This document shows positions 7,204 through 15,007 of a stretch of DNA of 34,735 bases, one piece after another. The notes under the pieces were generated by a model. That model was not told the origin of the DNA. It worked only from the letters and a program-made list of their open reading frames with translations, and searched no databases. A program made the translations under genes and the position numbers. The DNA comes from S144-45 sp015494035 (GTDB lineage Bacteria; Pseudomonadota; Gammaproteobacteria; Xanthomonadales; Marinicellaceae): the NCBI GenBank assembly GCA_027057345.1, contig JALUIX010000043.1, forward strand, positions 1 through 34,735, written 5' to 3'. The stretch's first letter is position 1. Each line of letters begins with the position of its first letter.

Positions 7204-8261
7204 AGCCCAAATACCTCTTTATTGACCGCGATGGTACGCTGATTCAGGAACCGGAAGACTTTCAGGTGGATCGCCTGGACAAGGTGGCCCTGGTTGACGG
7301 GGTGATCCCTTCCCTGCTTGCCCTGCAGGCGGCGGGTTGGCGTCTGGTCATGGTCAGCAACCAGGATGGACTGGGCACCGAAGCCTTTCCCGTGGACGAT
7401 TTCCAGCCCGCCCACGACTGGTTGCTGCAGTTGCTCCAGAGTCAGGGGATAGCCTTCGAATCGGTCAAAATCTGCCCTCACTTGCCTGATGCGGGTTGTG
7501 ACTGCCGCAAGCCGCGCACGGGGCTGGTGGCCGAATGGCTCCGGCGCGATGACTGGGACCGGGCCAACAGCTACGTGATTGGCGATCGCGACACCGATGT
7601 GCAGCTGGCCGAGAACATGGGCCTGGCGGCCTTCCGGCTGGATGAAAACACCACCTGGAAGGATATCGTTACGGCACTGGTCACGCGCCCGCGCTGCGCG
7701 CGCGTGAGGCGTGAAACCACCGAAACGGCGATTGACTGCCAGGTCAATCTGGATCAAGCCGGGCAAAATGCCATTACCACTGGTGTCGGTTTCTTTGATC
7801 ACATGCTGGAACAGCTGGCCCGGCACGGGGAATTTTCCCTCACCCTGACCTGCCGGGGAGACACCCACATTGACGACCACCACACGGTGGAAGACTGTGC
7901 CATTGTGCTGGGTCAGGCCTTGCGGCAGGCACTGGGCGACAAGCGCGGCATTGGCCGTTATGGCTTTGTGCTGCCCATGGATGAAGTGCGGGCCGAAGCC
8001 ACGCTGGACCTTTCAGGCCGGCCCTGGCTGCGCTGGGAAGGCCAGTTCAGCCAGTCACAGGTGGGCCAGCTCAACACCCAGATGGTGCCGCATTTTTTCC
8101 GCTCCTTGTGCGATCAACTTGGGGCCACGCTGCACCTGCGTTTCGATGACGGCAACGCCCACCATCAGGTCGAAGGCGTCTTCAAGGCCGTAGCCAAATG
8201 CCTGGCGCAGGCCATTCGCCGTGACGGGCACGATTTGCCCAGCACCAAGGGAAGTCTCTGA
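7200..8261 (+). CDS. hisB: Bifunctional histidinol-phosphatase / imidazoleglycerol-phosphate dehydratase
   Basis: A 353-residue fusion, as in enteric bacteria. The N-terminal part (about residues 1-165) is a HAD-type phosphatase, with nucleophile Asp9 and acid/base Asp11 in FIDRDGT, a zinc-binding loop CPHLPDAGCDC (Cys92, Cys100 and Cys102), and IGDRDTDVQLA. The C-terminal part (about 166-353) is the dehydratase, with FFDHMLEQLARHG and DDHHTVED, the histidine-rich manganese sites. It carries out steps six and eight of the pathway. The gene overlaps hisC and hisH. Both catalytic halves look complete. Confidence 0.97.
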   Translation: MKPKYLFIDRDGTLIQEPEDFQVDRLDKVALVDGVIPSLLALQAAGWRLVMVSNQDGLGTEAFPVDDFQPAHDWLLQLLQSQGIAFESVKICPHLPDAGCDCRKPRTGLVAEWLRRDDWDRANSYVIGDRDTDVQLAENMGLAAFRLDENTTWKDIVTALVTRPRCARVRRETTETAIDCQVNLDQAGQNAITTGVGFFDHMLEQLARHGEFSLTLTCRGDTHIDDHHTVEDCAIVLGQALRQALGDKRGIGRYGFVLPMDEVRAEATLDLSGRPWLRWEGQFSQSQVGQLNTQMVPHFFRSLCDQLGATLHLRFDDGNAHHQVEGVFKAVAKCLAQAIRRDGHDLPSTKGSL

Positions 8262-8869
8262 TGCCAGGCACCGCACCCGTGGTCATTGTGGCCAATGGAG
8301 GCAGCAACATCAACTCGGTGCGTTGGGCGTTGAAACGCCTGGGTGTGGACAGCCGACTTAGCGACCGACCCGAGCAAATTGCCAGTGCAGCGCGGGTGAT
8401 CCTGCCAGGTGTGGGTGCCGCACCGGCTGGCATGTCGGCCTTGCAACGGCGCGAACTGATCGACTGTGTCACTTCCCTGCAACAGCCCGTGCTGGGTGTG
8501 TGTCTGGGCATGCAGCTGTTGTTTGAGCATTCCGAGGAAGGCGACACGCCGGGCCTGGGCGTGATTCCCGGGCGGGTGGAAAAGCTGTCCGAAAGCCCAC
8601 AGGTGCGCGTGCCGCACATGGGCTGGAATCGTTTGCAGCTGGTGGCTGACGACCCATTGCTGGCCGGCTTGTCCAGCGCCTGGTTTTATTTTGTGCATGG
8701 CTATGCCGTCAACCCGGCCAGTACCGTCGAGCACGCCCTGGCACTGAGTCAGCATGGGCGGGAATTTGTGGCTGTGGCGCGCAAGGAGAATTTTTACGGG
8801 GTTCAGTTTCACCCGGAAAAATCCGCTGCCGCTGGTGCCCGTTTGCTAAAAAACTTTCTGGAGCTGTGA
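8261..8869 (+). CDS. hisH: Imidazole glycerol phosphate synthase, glutaminase subunit
   Basis: A 202-residue class I glutamine amidotransferase that frees ammonia from glutamine for HisF. The catalytic triad is visible as Cys81 in GVCLGMQLLFE, His184 and Glu186 in QFHPEKS. The oxyanion-region motif LPGVGA lies near residue 48, and HMGWN near 119 is typical of HisH. The start overlaps the hisB stop (TGATG). Confidence 0.96.
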   Translation: MPGTAPVVIVANGGSNINSVRWALKRLGVDSRLSDRPEQIASAARVILPGVGAAPAGMSALQRRELIDCVTSLQQPVLGVCLGMQLLFEHSEEGDTPGLGVIPGRVEKLSESPQVRVPHMGWNRLQLVADDPLLAGLSSAWFYFVHGYAVNPASTVEHALALSQHGREFVAVARKENFYGVQFHPEKSAAAGARLLKNFLEL

Positions 8870-9606
8870 TGCCTGTTTACCCGGCACTGGACATTATCAA
8901 CGGTGGCTGTGTGCGCTTGCAGCAGGGCGATTTTGCCCGCCAGACTGACTACCCGCTGGACCCTTTGGAGCAAGCACGGCGCTATCAGGCCGACGGGGCC
9001 GAATGGCTGCACCTGGTGGATCTGGACGGCGCCCGTTGCGGCCAGCCACAGCTGCTGGCATTGATTGCCGAGTTGTCGCAAACCGGCTTGTGCGTGCAAA
9101 CCGGCGGCGGTGTACGCACTGGCGACCACATTGAAGCCCTGCTCAGTGCCGGCGCCAGCCGGGTGGTGGTGGGTTCACTGGCAGCCACAGAACCCGAGCG
9201 CGTGCGTCGCTGGTTACACACTTTTGGTTCACAGCGCCTGACGCTGGCGCTGGATGCGCGTCTGGACGAAACCGGCACGCCCCGACTGGCCACCTCGGCC
9301 TGGCGCGAGACCTCGGGGGTTTCCCTGTGGGAGATGGCGGCATTCTACCGCCAACACGGCGCACGCCATGTGCTGTGCACCGACATTGGCCGCGATGGGC
9401 AGATGCAAGGCCCGTCACTGAAGTTGTACCGCCAGTGTCAGCAGCGTTTTCCACAATTGCACTGGCAGGCTTCCGGCGGCGTGCACGCCCTGGAAGACAT
9501 CCGGGCCGTGCAAGACACGGGCCTGGCCGGGGTAGTGGTTGGCAAGGCCTTGCTGGAAGGGGTATTCACACTCAAGGAGGCGCTGTTGTGCTGGCAAAAC
9601 GATTGA
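8869..9606 (+). CDS. hisA: ProFAR isomerase
   Basis: A 245-residue beta/alpha barrel that isomerises ProFAR to PRFAR. The catalytic acid/base Asp8 is in YPALDIINGG and the second aspartate is in CTDIGRDG. The phosphate-binding loops are VQTGGGVRT and QASGGVHA. A GTG at 8866 directly precedes the ATG at 8869; the ATG gives the standard N-terminus (MPVYPALDI) and forms a TGATG overlap with hisH. Its 3' end contains the ribosome binding site of hisF. Confidence 0.96.
   Translation: MPVYPALDIINGGCVRLQQGDFARQTDYPLDPLEQARRYQADGAEWLHLVDLDGARCGQPQLLALIAELSQTGLCVQTGGGVRTGDHIEALLSAGASRVVVGSLAATEPERVRRWLHTFGSQRLTLALDARLDETGTPRLATSAWRETSGVSLWEMAAFYRQHGARHVLCTDIGRDGQMQGPSLKLYRQCQQRFPQLHWQASGGVHALEDIRAVQDTGLAGVVVGKALLEGVFTLKEALLCWQND
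9574..9580 (+). promoter_or_regulatory. Perfect Shine-Dalgarno for hisF inside hisA
   Basis: AAGGAGG ends 7 bases before the GTG at 9588. This fixes the hisF start 19 nt inside hisA and excludes the much longer in-frame extension that begins at 9327. Confidence 0.9.
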
Positions 9607-10382
9607 TTCCCTGCCTGGATGTGGCCAATGGCCAGGTGGTCAAGGGCGTGCGTTTCCGCGATCACCAGGTGGTAGGCGATATCATCGAGCTGGCGCAGCG
9701 TTACGCCGAGCAAGGCGCCGACGAACTGGTGTTTTACGACATCACCGCCAGCCCCCAGAGGCGTTCGGTTGACACCCGCTGGGTGGAACGCATCGCCGCG
9801 GCCATTGACATACCCTTTTGCGTGGCCGGTGGCATTGCCGATGTGGAATCGGCCCGGCGGGTGCTTTACAGCGGCGCGGACAAGATATCCATCAACAGCC
9901 CGGCGCTGCTTCGCCCGACCCTGATCACGGAACTGGCCGAAGCCTTTGGCAGCCAATGCGTGGTGGTGGGTATCGACAGCCTGGGCACGCCAGCGGGGTA
10001 CCGGGTCAAGCAACTCACCGGCCAGCCGGACAGTATGCAAGACGCCAATCGTGACACGCTGGACTGGATCAGCGAAGCCCAACAGCGGGGCGCGGGGGAA
10101 ATCGTGCTCAACTGCATGGATGCCGACGGCGTGCGCCAGGGTTACCACCTGAATCATCTGCAACAGGCCCGGGCCATTTGCGCAGTGCCGCTGATCGCAT
10201 CCGGTGGCGCTGGGACCGCGCAACACTTTGTTGACGTGTTCCAACAGGCCGATGTGGATGGCGCACTGGCCGCCAGCGTATTTCACTCAGGCCAGATTGA
10301 AATACCCGCTCTGAAGGCACATTTGCACCGGGCTGGCGTGCCAGTGCGTTTGACCCGTAACAGACAATGCCAGAACGCCTAA
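9588..10382 (+). CDS. hisF: Imidazole glycerol phosphate synthase, cyclase subunit
   Basis: A 264-residue beta/alpha barrel that joins PRFAR with ammonia from HisH to make IGP and AICAR. Catalytic Asp11 is in IPCLDV and the second aspartate is in VVVGIDS. FYDITAS, CVAGGIAD, DKISINSPAL and LIASGGAGT are the usual phosphate-loop and barrel signatures. The start is GTG, overlapping hisA by 19 nt behind a perfect ribosome binding site. The C-terminus is slightly longer than in E. coli (258 residues). Confidence 0.96.
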   Translation: MLAKRLIPCLDVANGQVVKGVRFRDHQVVGDIIELAQRYAEQGADELVFYDITASPQRRSVDTRWVERIAAAIDIPFCVAGGIADVESARRVLYSGADKISINSPALLRPTLITELAEAFGSQCVVVGIDSLGTPAGYRVKQLTGQPDSMQDANRDTLDWISEAQQRGAGEIVLNCMDADGVRQGYHLNHLQQARAICAVPLIASGGAGTAQHFVDVFQQADVDGALAASVFHSGQIEIPALKAHLHRAGVPVRLTRNRQCQNA

Positions 10383-10413
10383 CAATTCCGCCCTTTTTGA
10401 ACAGGCACAGAGA

Positions 10414-11070
10414 ATGAAAAACGCAACAGACAACAATCACCTCGGCCATCCCGTCCGGCAACCGGACTGGGACAAGATGAACGACCGGATACCAGCAGTG
10501 GTGCAACATGCCGAAACGGGCAAGGTCTTGATGCAGGCGTACGTGAGCCGGGCTTCCTGGCAACGGACACTGGACAGCGGGCGGGTGTGTTTTTACAGCA
10601 GAAGCCGTCAGCGGTTGTGGACCAAAGGCGAAAGCTCGGGCCACTACCTGCGCCTGCAACGCTGGGCGCTGGACTGTGATGGCGACTGCCTGTTATTGCA
10701 GGTGATTCCCGAAGGCCCCACCTGTCACCTGGGTTGCGAGTCCTGCTTTGATGATCCGCACACGGGCCAGGATTCAGGCTCGGGCAACTTTCTGTTCCAG
10801 CTGCAGGCGGTGATCCGGCAGCGGGCCGAAGCGCCTGCTGAAGGTGAACCGGCGTCCTATACCCGCCAGCTGCTGGAGTCCGGCTTACCGCGCATGGCCC
10901 AGAAAGTGGGCGAAGAAGGTGTGGAAACGGCCCTGGCGGCGGTCACTGGCAGCGAGCAGGAATTGCTGGGTGAGGCCGCTGACCTGCTCTATCACCTGCT
11001 GGTGTTGTTGCAAGCCCGCGGACTGTCTGTGCAACAGGTGTTATCAGTGCTGGAAGAGCGCCACCGCTAA
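10414..11070 (+). CDS. hisI: Bifunctional phosphoribosyl-AMP cyclohydrolase / phosphoribosyl-ATP pyrophosphatase
   Basis: A 218-residue HisIE fusion that performs steps two and three of the pathway. The N-terminal cyclohydrolase shows FYSRSRQRLWTKGESSGH (about residues 60-77), the magnesium-binding aspartates in LDCDGDC and the zinc cysteines in GPTCHLGCESC. The C-terminal pyrophosphatase (about 123-218) shows LPRMAQKVGEEGVETALAA and EAADLLYHLLVLL. It is the last his gene, 31 bp after hisF, the only real gap in the operon. No strong Shine-Dalgarno is seen, so some dependence on hisF translation is possible. Confidence 0.95.
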   Translation: MKNATDNNHLGHPVRQPDWDKMNDRIPAVVQHAETGKVLMQAYVSRASWQRTLDSGRVCFYSRSRQRLWTKGESSGHYLRLQRWALDCDGDCLLLQVIPEGPTCHLGCESCFDDPHTGQDSGSGNFLFQLQAVIRQRAEAPAEGEPASYTRQLLESGLPRMAQKVGEEGVETALAAVTGSEQELLGEAADLLYHLLVLLQARGLSVQQVLSVLEERHR

Positions 11071-11122
11071 GGCCTGCTGATTCGGCATCTCATCGCTCAA
11101 GCAGAAATAATAAAGCCACATG

Positions 11123-11147
11123 TAGCGCCAACTCTCTGTTGGCGCTA
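11123..11147. other. Perfect 10-bp stem-loop after the his operon
   Basis: TAGCGCCAAC (11123-11132) pairs with GTTGGCGCTA (11138-11147) around a TCTCT loop. A second hairpin follows: GAGCAC (11155-11160) with GTGCTC (11167-11172). There is no T-run directly after either, so a classical intrinsic terminator is not supported, although the site could stabilise or end the his transcript. Confidence 0.6.
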
Positions 11148-11187
11148 TGGTTGTGAGCACAGGCAAGTGCTCTCTGCTGCTTCTCGC

Positions 11188-11202
11188 TCAGAGCTTCCTT
11201 AA
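11188..11202. repeat. Orphan right-end fragment of the dispersed element
   Basis: TCAGAGCTTCCTTAA is the outer 15 bases of a right terminal repeat. It shares its TTAA with the left end of the complete copy at 11199, making a palindromic tail-to-head junction. The DNA upstream does not resemble the rest of the element, so only the tip is recognisable. Confidence 0.6.
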
Positions 11203-11366
11203 GGAAACTTTGATTGAATCGTGACACGGCATCTTGTGGCGTCAAATCGCCCATTTCTGCGTTGCAAACCTTCACAATAGCTTGCTATTGCGTGCGGTTT
11301 GCGCCTTGAATTGAACAATTTTTCACGACAATCTGCTCGCGCCAGATTCAATCAGAGCTTCCTTAA
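11199..11366. repeat. Dispersed inverted-repeat element, subfamily A, complete
   Basis: This 168-bp element has 22-bp terminal inverted repeats, 20 of 22 matching: left TTAAGGAAACTTTGATTG..., right the complement of TTAAGGAAGCTCTGATTG... The inside carries a stem-loop, GCAAACC (11264-11270) with GGTTTGC (11296-11302) and a CAATAG/CTATTG inner stem. It has no coding capacity, so it resembles a MITE or a large REP-like element. The stop codon of the exported-protein gene (11363-11365) lies in its right end. Confidence 0.88.
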
Positions 11367-14300
11367 TCAAAGGCATCTTTAAAAATGGCATCGAAGGCGA
11401 GGTAACTGTCAAAGCGCGGTTCGATGAAAGGCTCAAAGTCTTGGGTTGAAGGGTCTTGGGCTTGCCGGGCCCAACCATACCAAAGCTTGCCACTGTGCAG
11501 AGACAGGGAGTAAATGCTCTGGGCAAACTCCAGGTTGTTCGGTTGCAGCAGGATAGAAGGCTCCCAACTGCCATTGGTGAGGTTTCCATCCCTTAATTCC
11601 ATGCGTAATTCGGCTCCCTGAGGCCAAACCGCTGCTTGCAAGGGGCCATGTTTCACAAGAAATCCCTGTGAAAATTGACTGCCCACTCCTCCCAGGTTGT
11701 CTGGATCGGCAAGTGGAAATCCTGGCCCGGCATTTTCACCCAACCTTTCTTCTACGCCTTGGTCTGAGCGCCATAGTAGATTCGGCGTTCCCAAAGTGTC
11801 ATAGGCGGCAAGCACACTGTCGTCAACGTAGGCATTGGATGAAATTTGCTCTGGCGTACTCCAGGTTCCGTTCAGTTTACGTATGCGGTACAGTTCCCTG
11901 TCATTTGCTGTTGAAAAGTCATGGTCCGTATCAATGATTAACCCCAAAACTTGCTCATTCTGGCTGAATGCAGCAGGCCTCCAGCCATAGGTGAAGCTCA
12001 GGCTAGCGGCCACGGTTTCTTCAAACGACCAGCTGGCTGTATCCGCGTCCCAGCTCATGGCATGAATACTGACCGGGTTAGTTGTGTCGCCAGCCACTTC
12101 AATACCGTTGGCCCGTTGCCAAAACACATGCAGGTTAGCGAATTTATCCTTAGCCAATCGAGGGCCAAAATCGGTCAAGGCATTGTTGGTTAGGATGCCA
12201 CTGGCGATGGGGAGTTCTGAGGCCGGGTCTACCAAGCTCCAGTGCAGTTCGTATGCGTTGGCAAATGCAGGCAAGTCAGAAACTTGTGTCGGCACTGGAG
12301 AAGGGTTGTGCTGATAGACAATCAGCGCTTTCCCTTGTGAATCAAAGGCCGTAACGGGTGCGTGATCTGCTACCGCATCCTGCATCAGGTAACGGATTTG
12401 GCCCCACTGCCCGGTTTCACCGTTGTAAAAGCGATAGGCGATATTCCCAGATGGCCTTTGTTCGCCGGCAGGTAATTCAGACCACACGGCCAAGCCCTGG
12501 AAATGACCGTTATTAAAGTGATGCGCCAGGGATAACTGCCCATCAACCGGTACAAAAGCATTCCCGTTGGCCTGTCTTTTCTCTGTGGCAGGCTGGCGTG
12601 ACCCACAGGTATCGCCAAAGGGCCAGTCTTTATTGGCAGTGGTGGACAGCCCCATAAACCAGGCCGAGGCATTCACATTAAGGTTTCCGCCAACCTCTGC
12701 AAGCTGAAAGTCAGGTGCCACGTCAATTTTTATACAGCCACTGCCGGTGCCGCTTGCGTTAACGCCAGCAACCGAGCTAATGGGGGCAGGCAAGCTTGCC
12801 TGAGCACTGATTTTTGCTGAAATGGACCCGCCAACCTGTCCACCGGTCCACTCCATATTCCCTGTGCTGCCTTCATAAAGGGCTGTTCCATTGACGCTCG
12901 CTGTTGCTGTCGCTTTGAGGCTGACGGTATTGATGACACTGCACAGATAGCCGCTGATTGCACAGGCCCCAGCCTGAAGCCCAGGTACCGCTTGAAAGGG
13001 GCTGACAGTTTTTTGCCACTTGGGCAAGGGAACTTCTACAGTGGCTTCACCACTGGTTTGTAACTGGTCACAACTCAAAGTAGTCGTGTTGGGTCCATCG
13101 GCACTCAGGGAAAATGATTTCCCGGCGAGCTTGAAATCAGATTGCAGGGACAGATCTCCTGACCCTGGACTGCCATTTGAGTAGGCTTTGGCAGTGTAGT
13201 CTGAACTCAATCCGCCGGAAATGCCCCAGATTCCACTAAACAGAGAAATGGTATTAATGGTGCGAGTGGTTTCCAGAGAAACGGGCCAATGAAGAGTCGC
13301 TTCGTAAGTGATGCCGGACTGTCCTGACCAGTCACTACTGGAACCGGCCCAGGGCGGAAGACTGACTTTGGGAACTGCCACGGTAAAAGGTTCGGACTGC
13401 TCGTCTCCACGTTTTGCCACCGCTTTAATGGTGTCGCCGCTTTCCCCGGCATTGAATGACCAGGTAACGGTGTCTGAACCGGCAACGGTTTCGACGGTGC
13501 CGCCGTAGGTAAACTCAACCTGCCCCGGGGCTTGCCCACGCCAGTCAATGGTAACCTCAACGTCTGTATTAATATCGATTTCCTGCAGGTATTGAGCGGG
13601 TTCTGACAGTTGCATGTCGGTAATGATTGGTGTTTCCGGGCTGGGTTGTTGGCTCACAGTACCACTCACCGTCACGCTGTCCTGAATAAAATAATCAAGG
13701 TATTCTTGTTGAGACTGCTGAATATTACCTTTAGGCATCAACGATGGAGACATGGTCATGCCATTGGGGCCATTGTTTTGAGCGTCCAATTTGAGACGGT
13801 GCATTACGTCATCTACCCAGTCTTTTTCCCCTGCTTGGGGCGTCTGTTGTGGTTGCCAGTTATGGGTCTGGCTGTCATAACTGCCGGAGAGTGTTACCTT
13901 TTCAGTATCGCCGGCAAGGTTAATCCCTGACTCGTTGTGATTATGCTCCCACCAGATGCAATCTGTACCAAAAGCAAAAGTACCATCCAAATCCATTGTG
14001 GCCTGGTCAATGTGATATTCCAGGTCAACCGTGCCATTTCCGGTTACCTGCCCGGTGATGGTATAGCGTTTTTCAATGGTGACGTTCCAGTCCATATCTG
14101 CTGGAGTTTCAACCTCATTGGGCATGCCGCTGTAACAGTACGGGTAGTCCCATCCGACGTTTTCCTGCTTGTTAATGGTTCCTGTGAGGATTTCATGCCC
14201 AGCGCCAGTCACGCTGCCATCGCAAGAAACTTCGATATAGTTCTCCTCTGAGCCGCCAATTTTCTGCACAGAGAGGCTGCCGCTTACTGGCGAATAATCA

Positions 14301-14533
14301 TCCATTAACTGGCAACCATCAACGAGATACTCACAAAATGTTTCCGAGCCATTAATCTCGTATGAGCCAGAAACCTGACTCATGTCCCAGCGCCCATTGG
14401 CAAGCATGGTTGTTACTGAGCAGTTTGTTGGCTCATCAACTGGGCAGGACAGTTGTGCCGAGGTCGGTGCCGAGTGAAGCCAGGCCACCGCAATAAGAAT
14501 AAAGAAAAGAGTTCTGATGCGTTCAAATAACAT
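11363..14533 (-). CDS. Large exported protein of unknown function
   Basis: A 1056-residue protein with a clear Sec signal peptide: Arg-rich start, hydrophobic core about residues 9-20, cleavage after TSA at about residue 26. The start at 14533 follows AGGGGA at 8-nt spacing and is preferred over an in-frame start at 14596. The N-terminal ~300 residues are cysteine-containing and rich in beta-type repeats (GSYEING, SGSLSVQ, TGQVTGNGTVDLEY, SGSYDSQ). A short Ig-like segment near residues 310-380 follows (DVEVTIDWRGQAPGQVEFTYGG). The C-terminal ~370 residues carry repeated patterns of the type APVTAFDSQGKALIVYQ and GPRLAKDKFANLHVFWQ, suggestive of a beta-propeller. I recognise no catalytic motif. 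The gene diverges from a membrane-bound regulator, its probable controller. Base composition is more A/T-rich than the his region. Confidence 0.8.
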   Translation of the reverse strand: MLFERIRTLFFILIAVAWLHSAPTSAQLSCPVDEPTNCSVTTMLANGRWDMSQVSGSYEINGSETFCEYLVDGCQLMDDYSPVSGSLSVQKIGGSEENYIEVSCDGSVTGAGHEILTGTINKQENVGWDYPYCYSGMPNEVETPADMDWNVTIEKRYTITGQVTGNGTVDLEYHIDQATMDLDGTFAFGTDCIWWEHNHNESGINLAGDTEKVTLSGSYDSQTHNWQPQQTPQAGEKDWVDDVMHRLKLDAQNNGPNGMTMSPSLMPKGNIQQSQQEYLDYFIQDSVTVSGTVSQQPSPETPIITDMQLSEPAQYLQEIDINTDVEVTIDWRGQAPGQVEFTYGGTVETVAGSDTVTWSFNAGESGDTIKAVAKRGDEQSEPFTVAVPKVSLPPWAGSSSDWSGQSGITYEATLHWPVSLETTRTINTISLFSGIWGISGGLSSDYTAKAYSNGSPGSGDLSLQSDFKLAGKSFSLSADGPNTTTLSCDQLQTSGEATVEVPLPKWQKTVSPFQAVPGLQAGACAISGYLCSVINTVSLKATATASVNGTALYEGSTGNMEWTGGQVGGSISAKISAQASLPAPISSVAGVNASGTGSGCIKIDVAPDFQLAEVGGNLNVNASAWFMGLSTTANKDWPFGDTCGSRQPATEKRQANGNAFVPVDGQLSLAHHFNNGHFQGLAVWSELPAGEQRPSGNIAYRFYNGETGQWGQIRYLMQDAVADHAPVTAFDSQGKALIVYQHNPSPVPTQVSDLPAFANAYELHWSLVDPASELPIASGILTNNALTDFGPRLAKDKFANLHVFWQRANGIEVAGDTTNPVSIHAMSWDADTASWSFEETVAASLSFTYGWRPAAFSQNEQVLGLIIDTDHDFSTANDRELYRIRKLNGTWSTPEQISSNAYVDDSVLAAYDTLGTPNLLWRSDQGVEERLGENAGPGFPLADPDNLGGVGSQFSQGFLVKHGPLQAAVWPQGAELRMELRDGNLTNGSWEPSILLQPNNLEFAQSIYSLSLHSGKLWYGWARQAQDPSTQDFEPFIEPRFDSYLAFDAIFKDAFD

Positions 14534-14660
14534 TGGATATTCCCCTAAAATCAGCCTTATGTTTTGTAAGGTCAGCCTAGCTTGAAGGGGAGCCACAATC
14601 CTGAAAACAATCTTAAGGATTTCTTATTTCCCTTTGGCAGACAGATTTTATGAGGCAGGG

Positions 14661-14681
14661 GGACAGATGTTATCTGTGTCC
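14661..14681. promoter_or_regulatory. Inverted repeat, candidate operator
   Basis: GGACAGAT (14661-14668) and ATCTGTGTCC (14672-14681) form an inverted repeat with one extra G in the right arm and a GTT centre. It lies between the divergent exported-protein and regulator genes. Confidence 0.4.
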
Positions 14682-14947
14682 TGTTGGCCGAGGTGTTTTC
14701 ATAAGGGCGCCATTGAAGGGCTGTGTCCCATTTTTTCCGGTTTCCAATAAATCAGGGGTGACAGTCACAGAGGGCGAAGTCAGGAGAAACAATACGGAGG
14801 TTGCAAGGAAATAATTAAAAACGGCAATGAGTGTTTTCGTCGGTAGTTGTGAAATTGGAGAGGACTCTGCCAGAGGTCACTTGCCCAGGCACCCATCTGG
14901 TTTGGGGCGTTTAACGCGTGGCTTCTGTATATCAGCCAGCTAGGAAC

Positions 14948-14975
14948 TTGCAGCATTCATCCTATTTGCTACAAT
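14948..14975 (+). promoter_or_regulatory. Promoter of the CadC-like regulator gene
   Basis: TTGCAG (14948-14953) and TACAAT (14970-14975) have 16-bp spacing, and TGC directly before the -10 gives an extended -10. Transcription would start near 14982, after the upstream in-frame GTG at 14918, which supports the ATG at 15008. Confidence 0.65.
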
Positions 14976-15007
14976 TTGCGATTAATAAACAGTCATCTGG
15001 AGGGGGG

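Larger units (their letters stand above)
14534..15007. other. 474-bp divergent regulatory region
   Basis: No credible gene is seen here. It holds the ribosome binding site of the exported-protein gene, two CAATC direct repeats 12 bp apart (14596-14600 and 14608-14612), an inverted repeat at 14661-14681 and the promoter of the regulator at 14948-14975. Winged-helix regulators of the OmpR/CadC type often bind direct repeats at about this spacing, so the CAATC pair is a candidate site, weakly supported. Confidence 0.6.

Noticed and set aside
7005..7883. 292-codon open frame on the minus strand across hisC and hisB
   Set aside because: Antisense shadow of two conserved enzymes with no domain or ribosome binding site.
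9327..9587. Long N-terminal extension of hisF
   Set aside because: It would overlap most of the hisA 3' half; AAGGAGG at 9574 fixes the start at 9588 and the family N-terminus begins there.
11090..11275. 61-codon open frame on the minus strand after the his operon
   Set aside because: It runs through the hairpins and the element's terminal repeat, has no ribosome binding site and resembles no known protein.
14918..15007. Upstream GTG start for the CadC-like regulator
   Set aside because: It lies before the predicted promoter and adds 30 residues ahead of a complete winged-helix domain.
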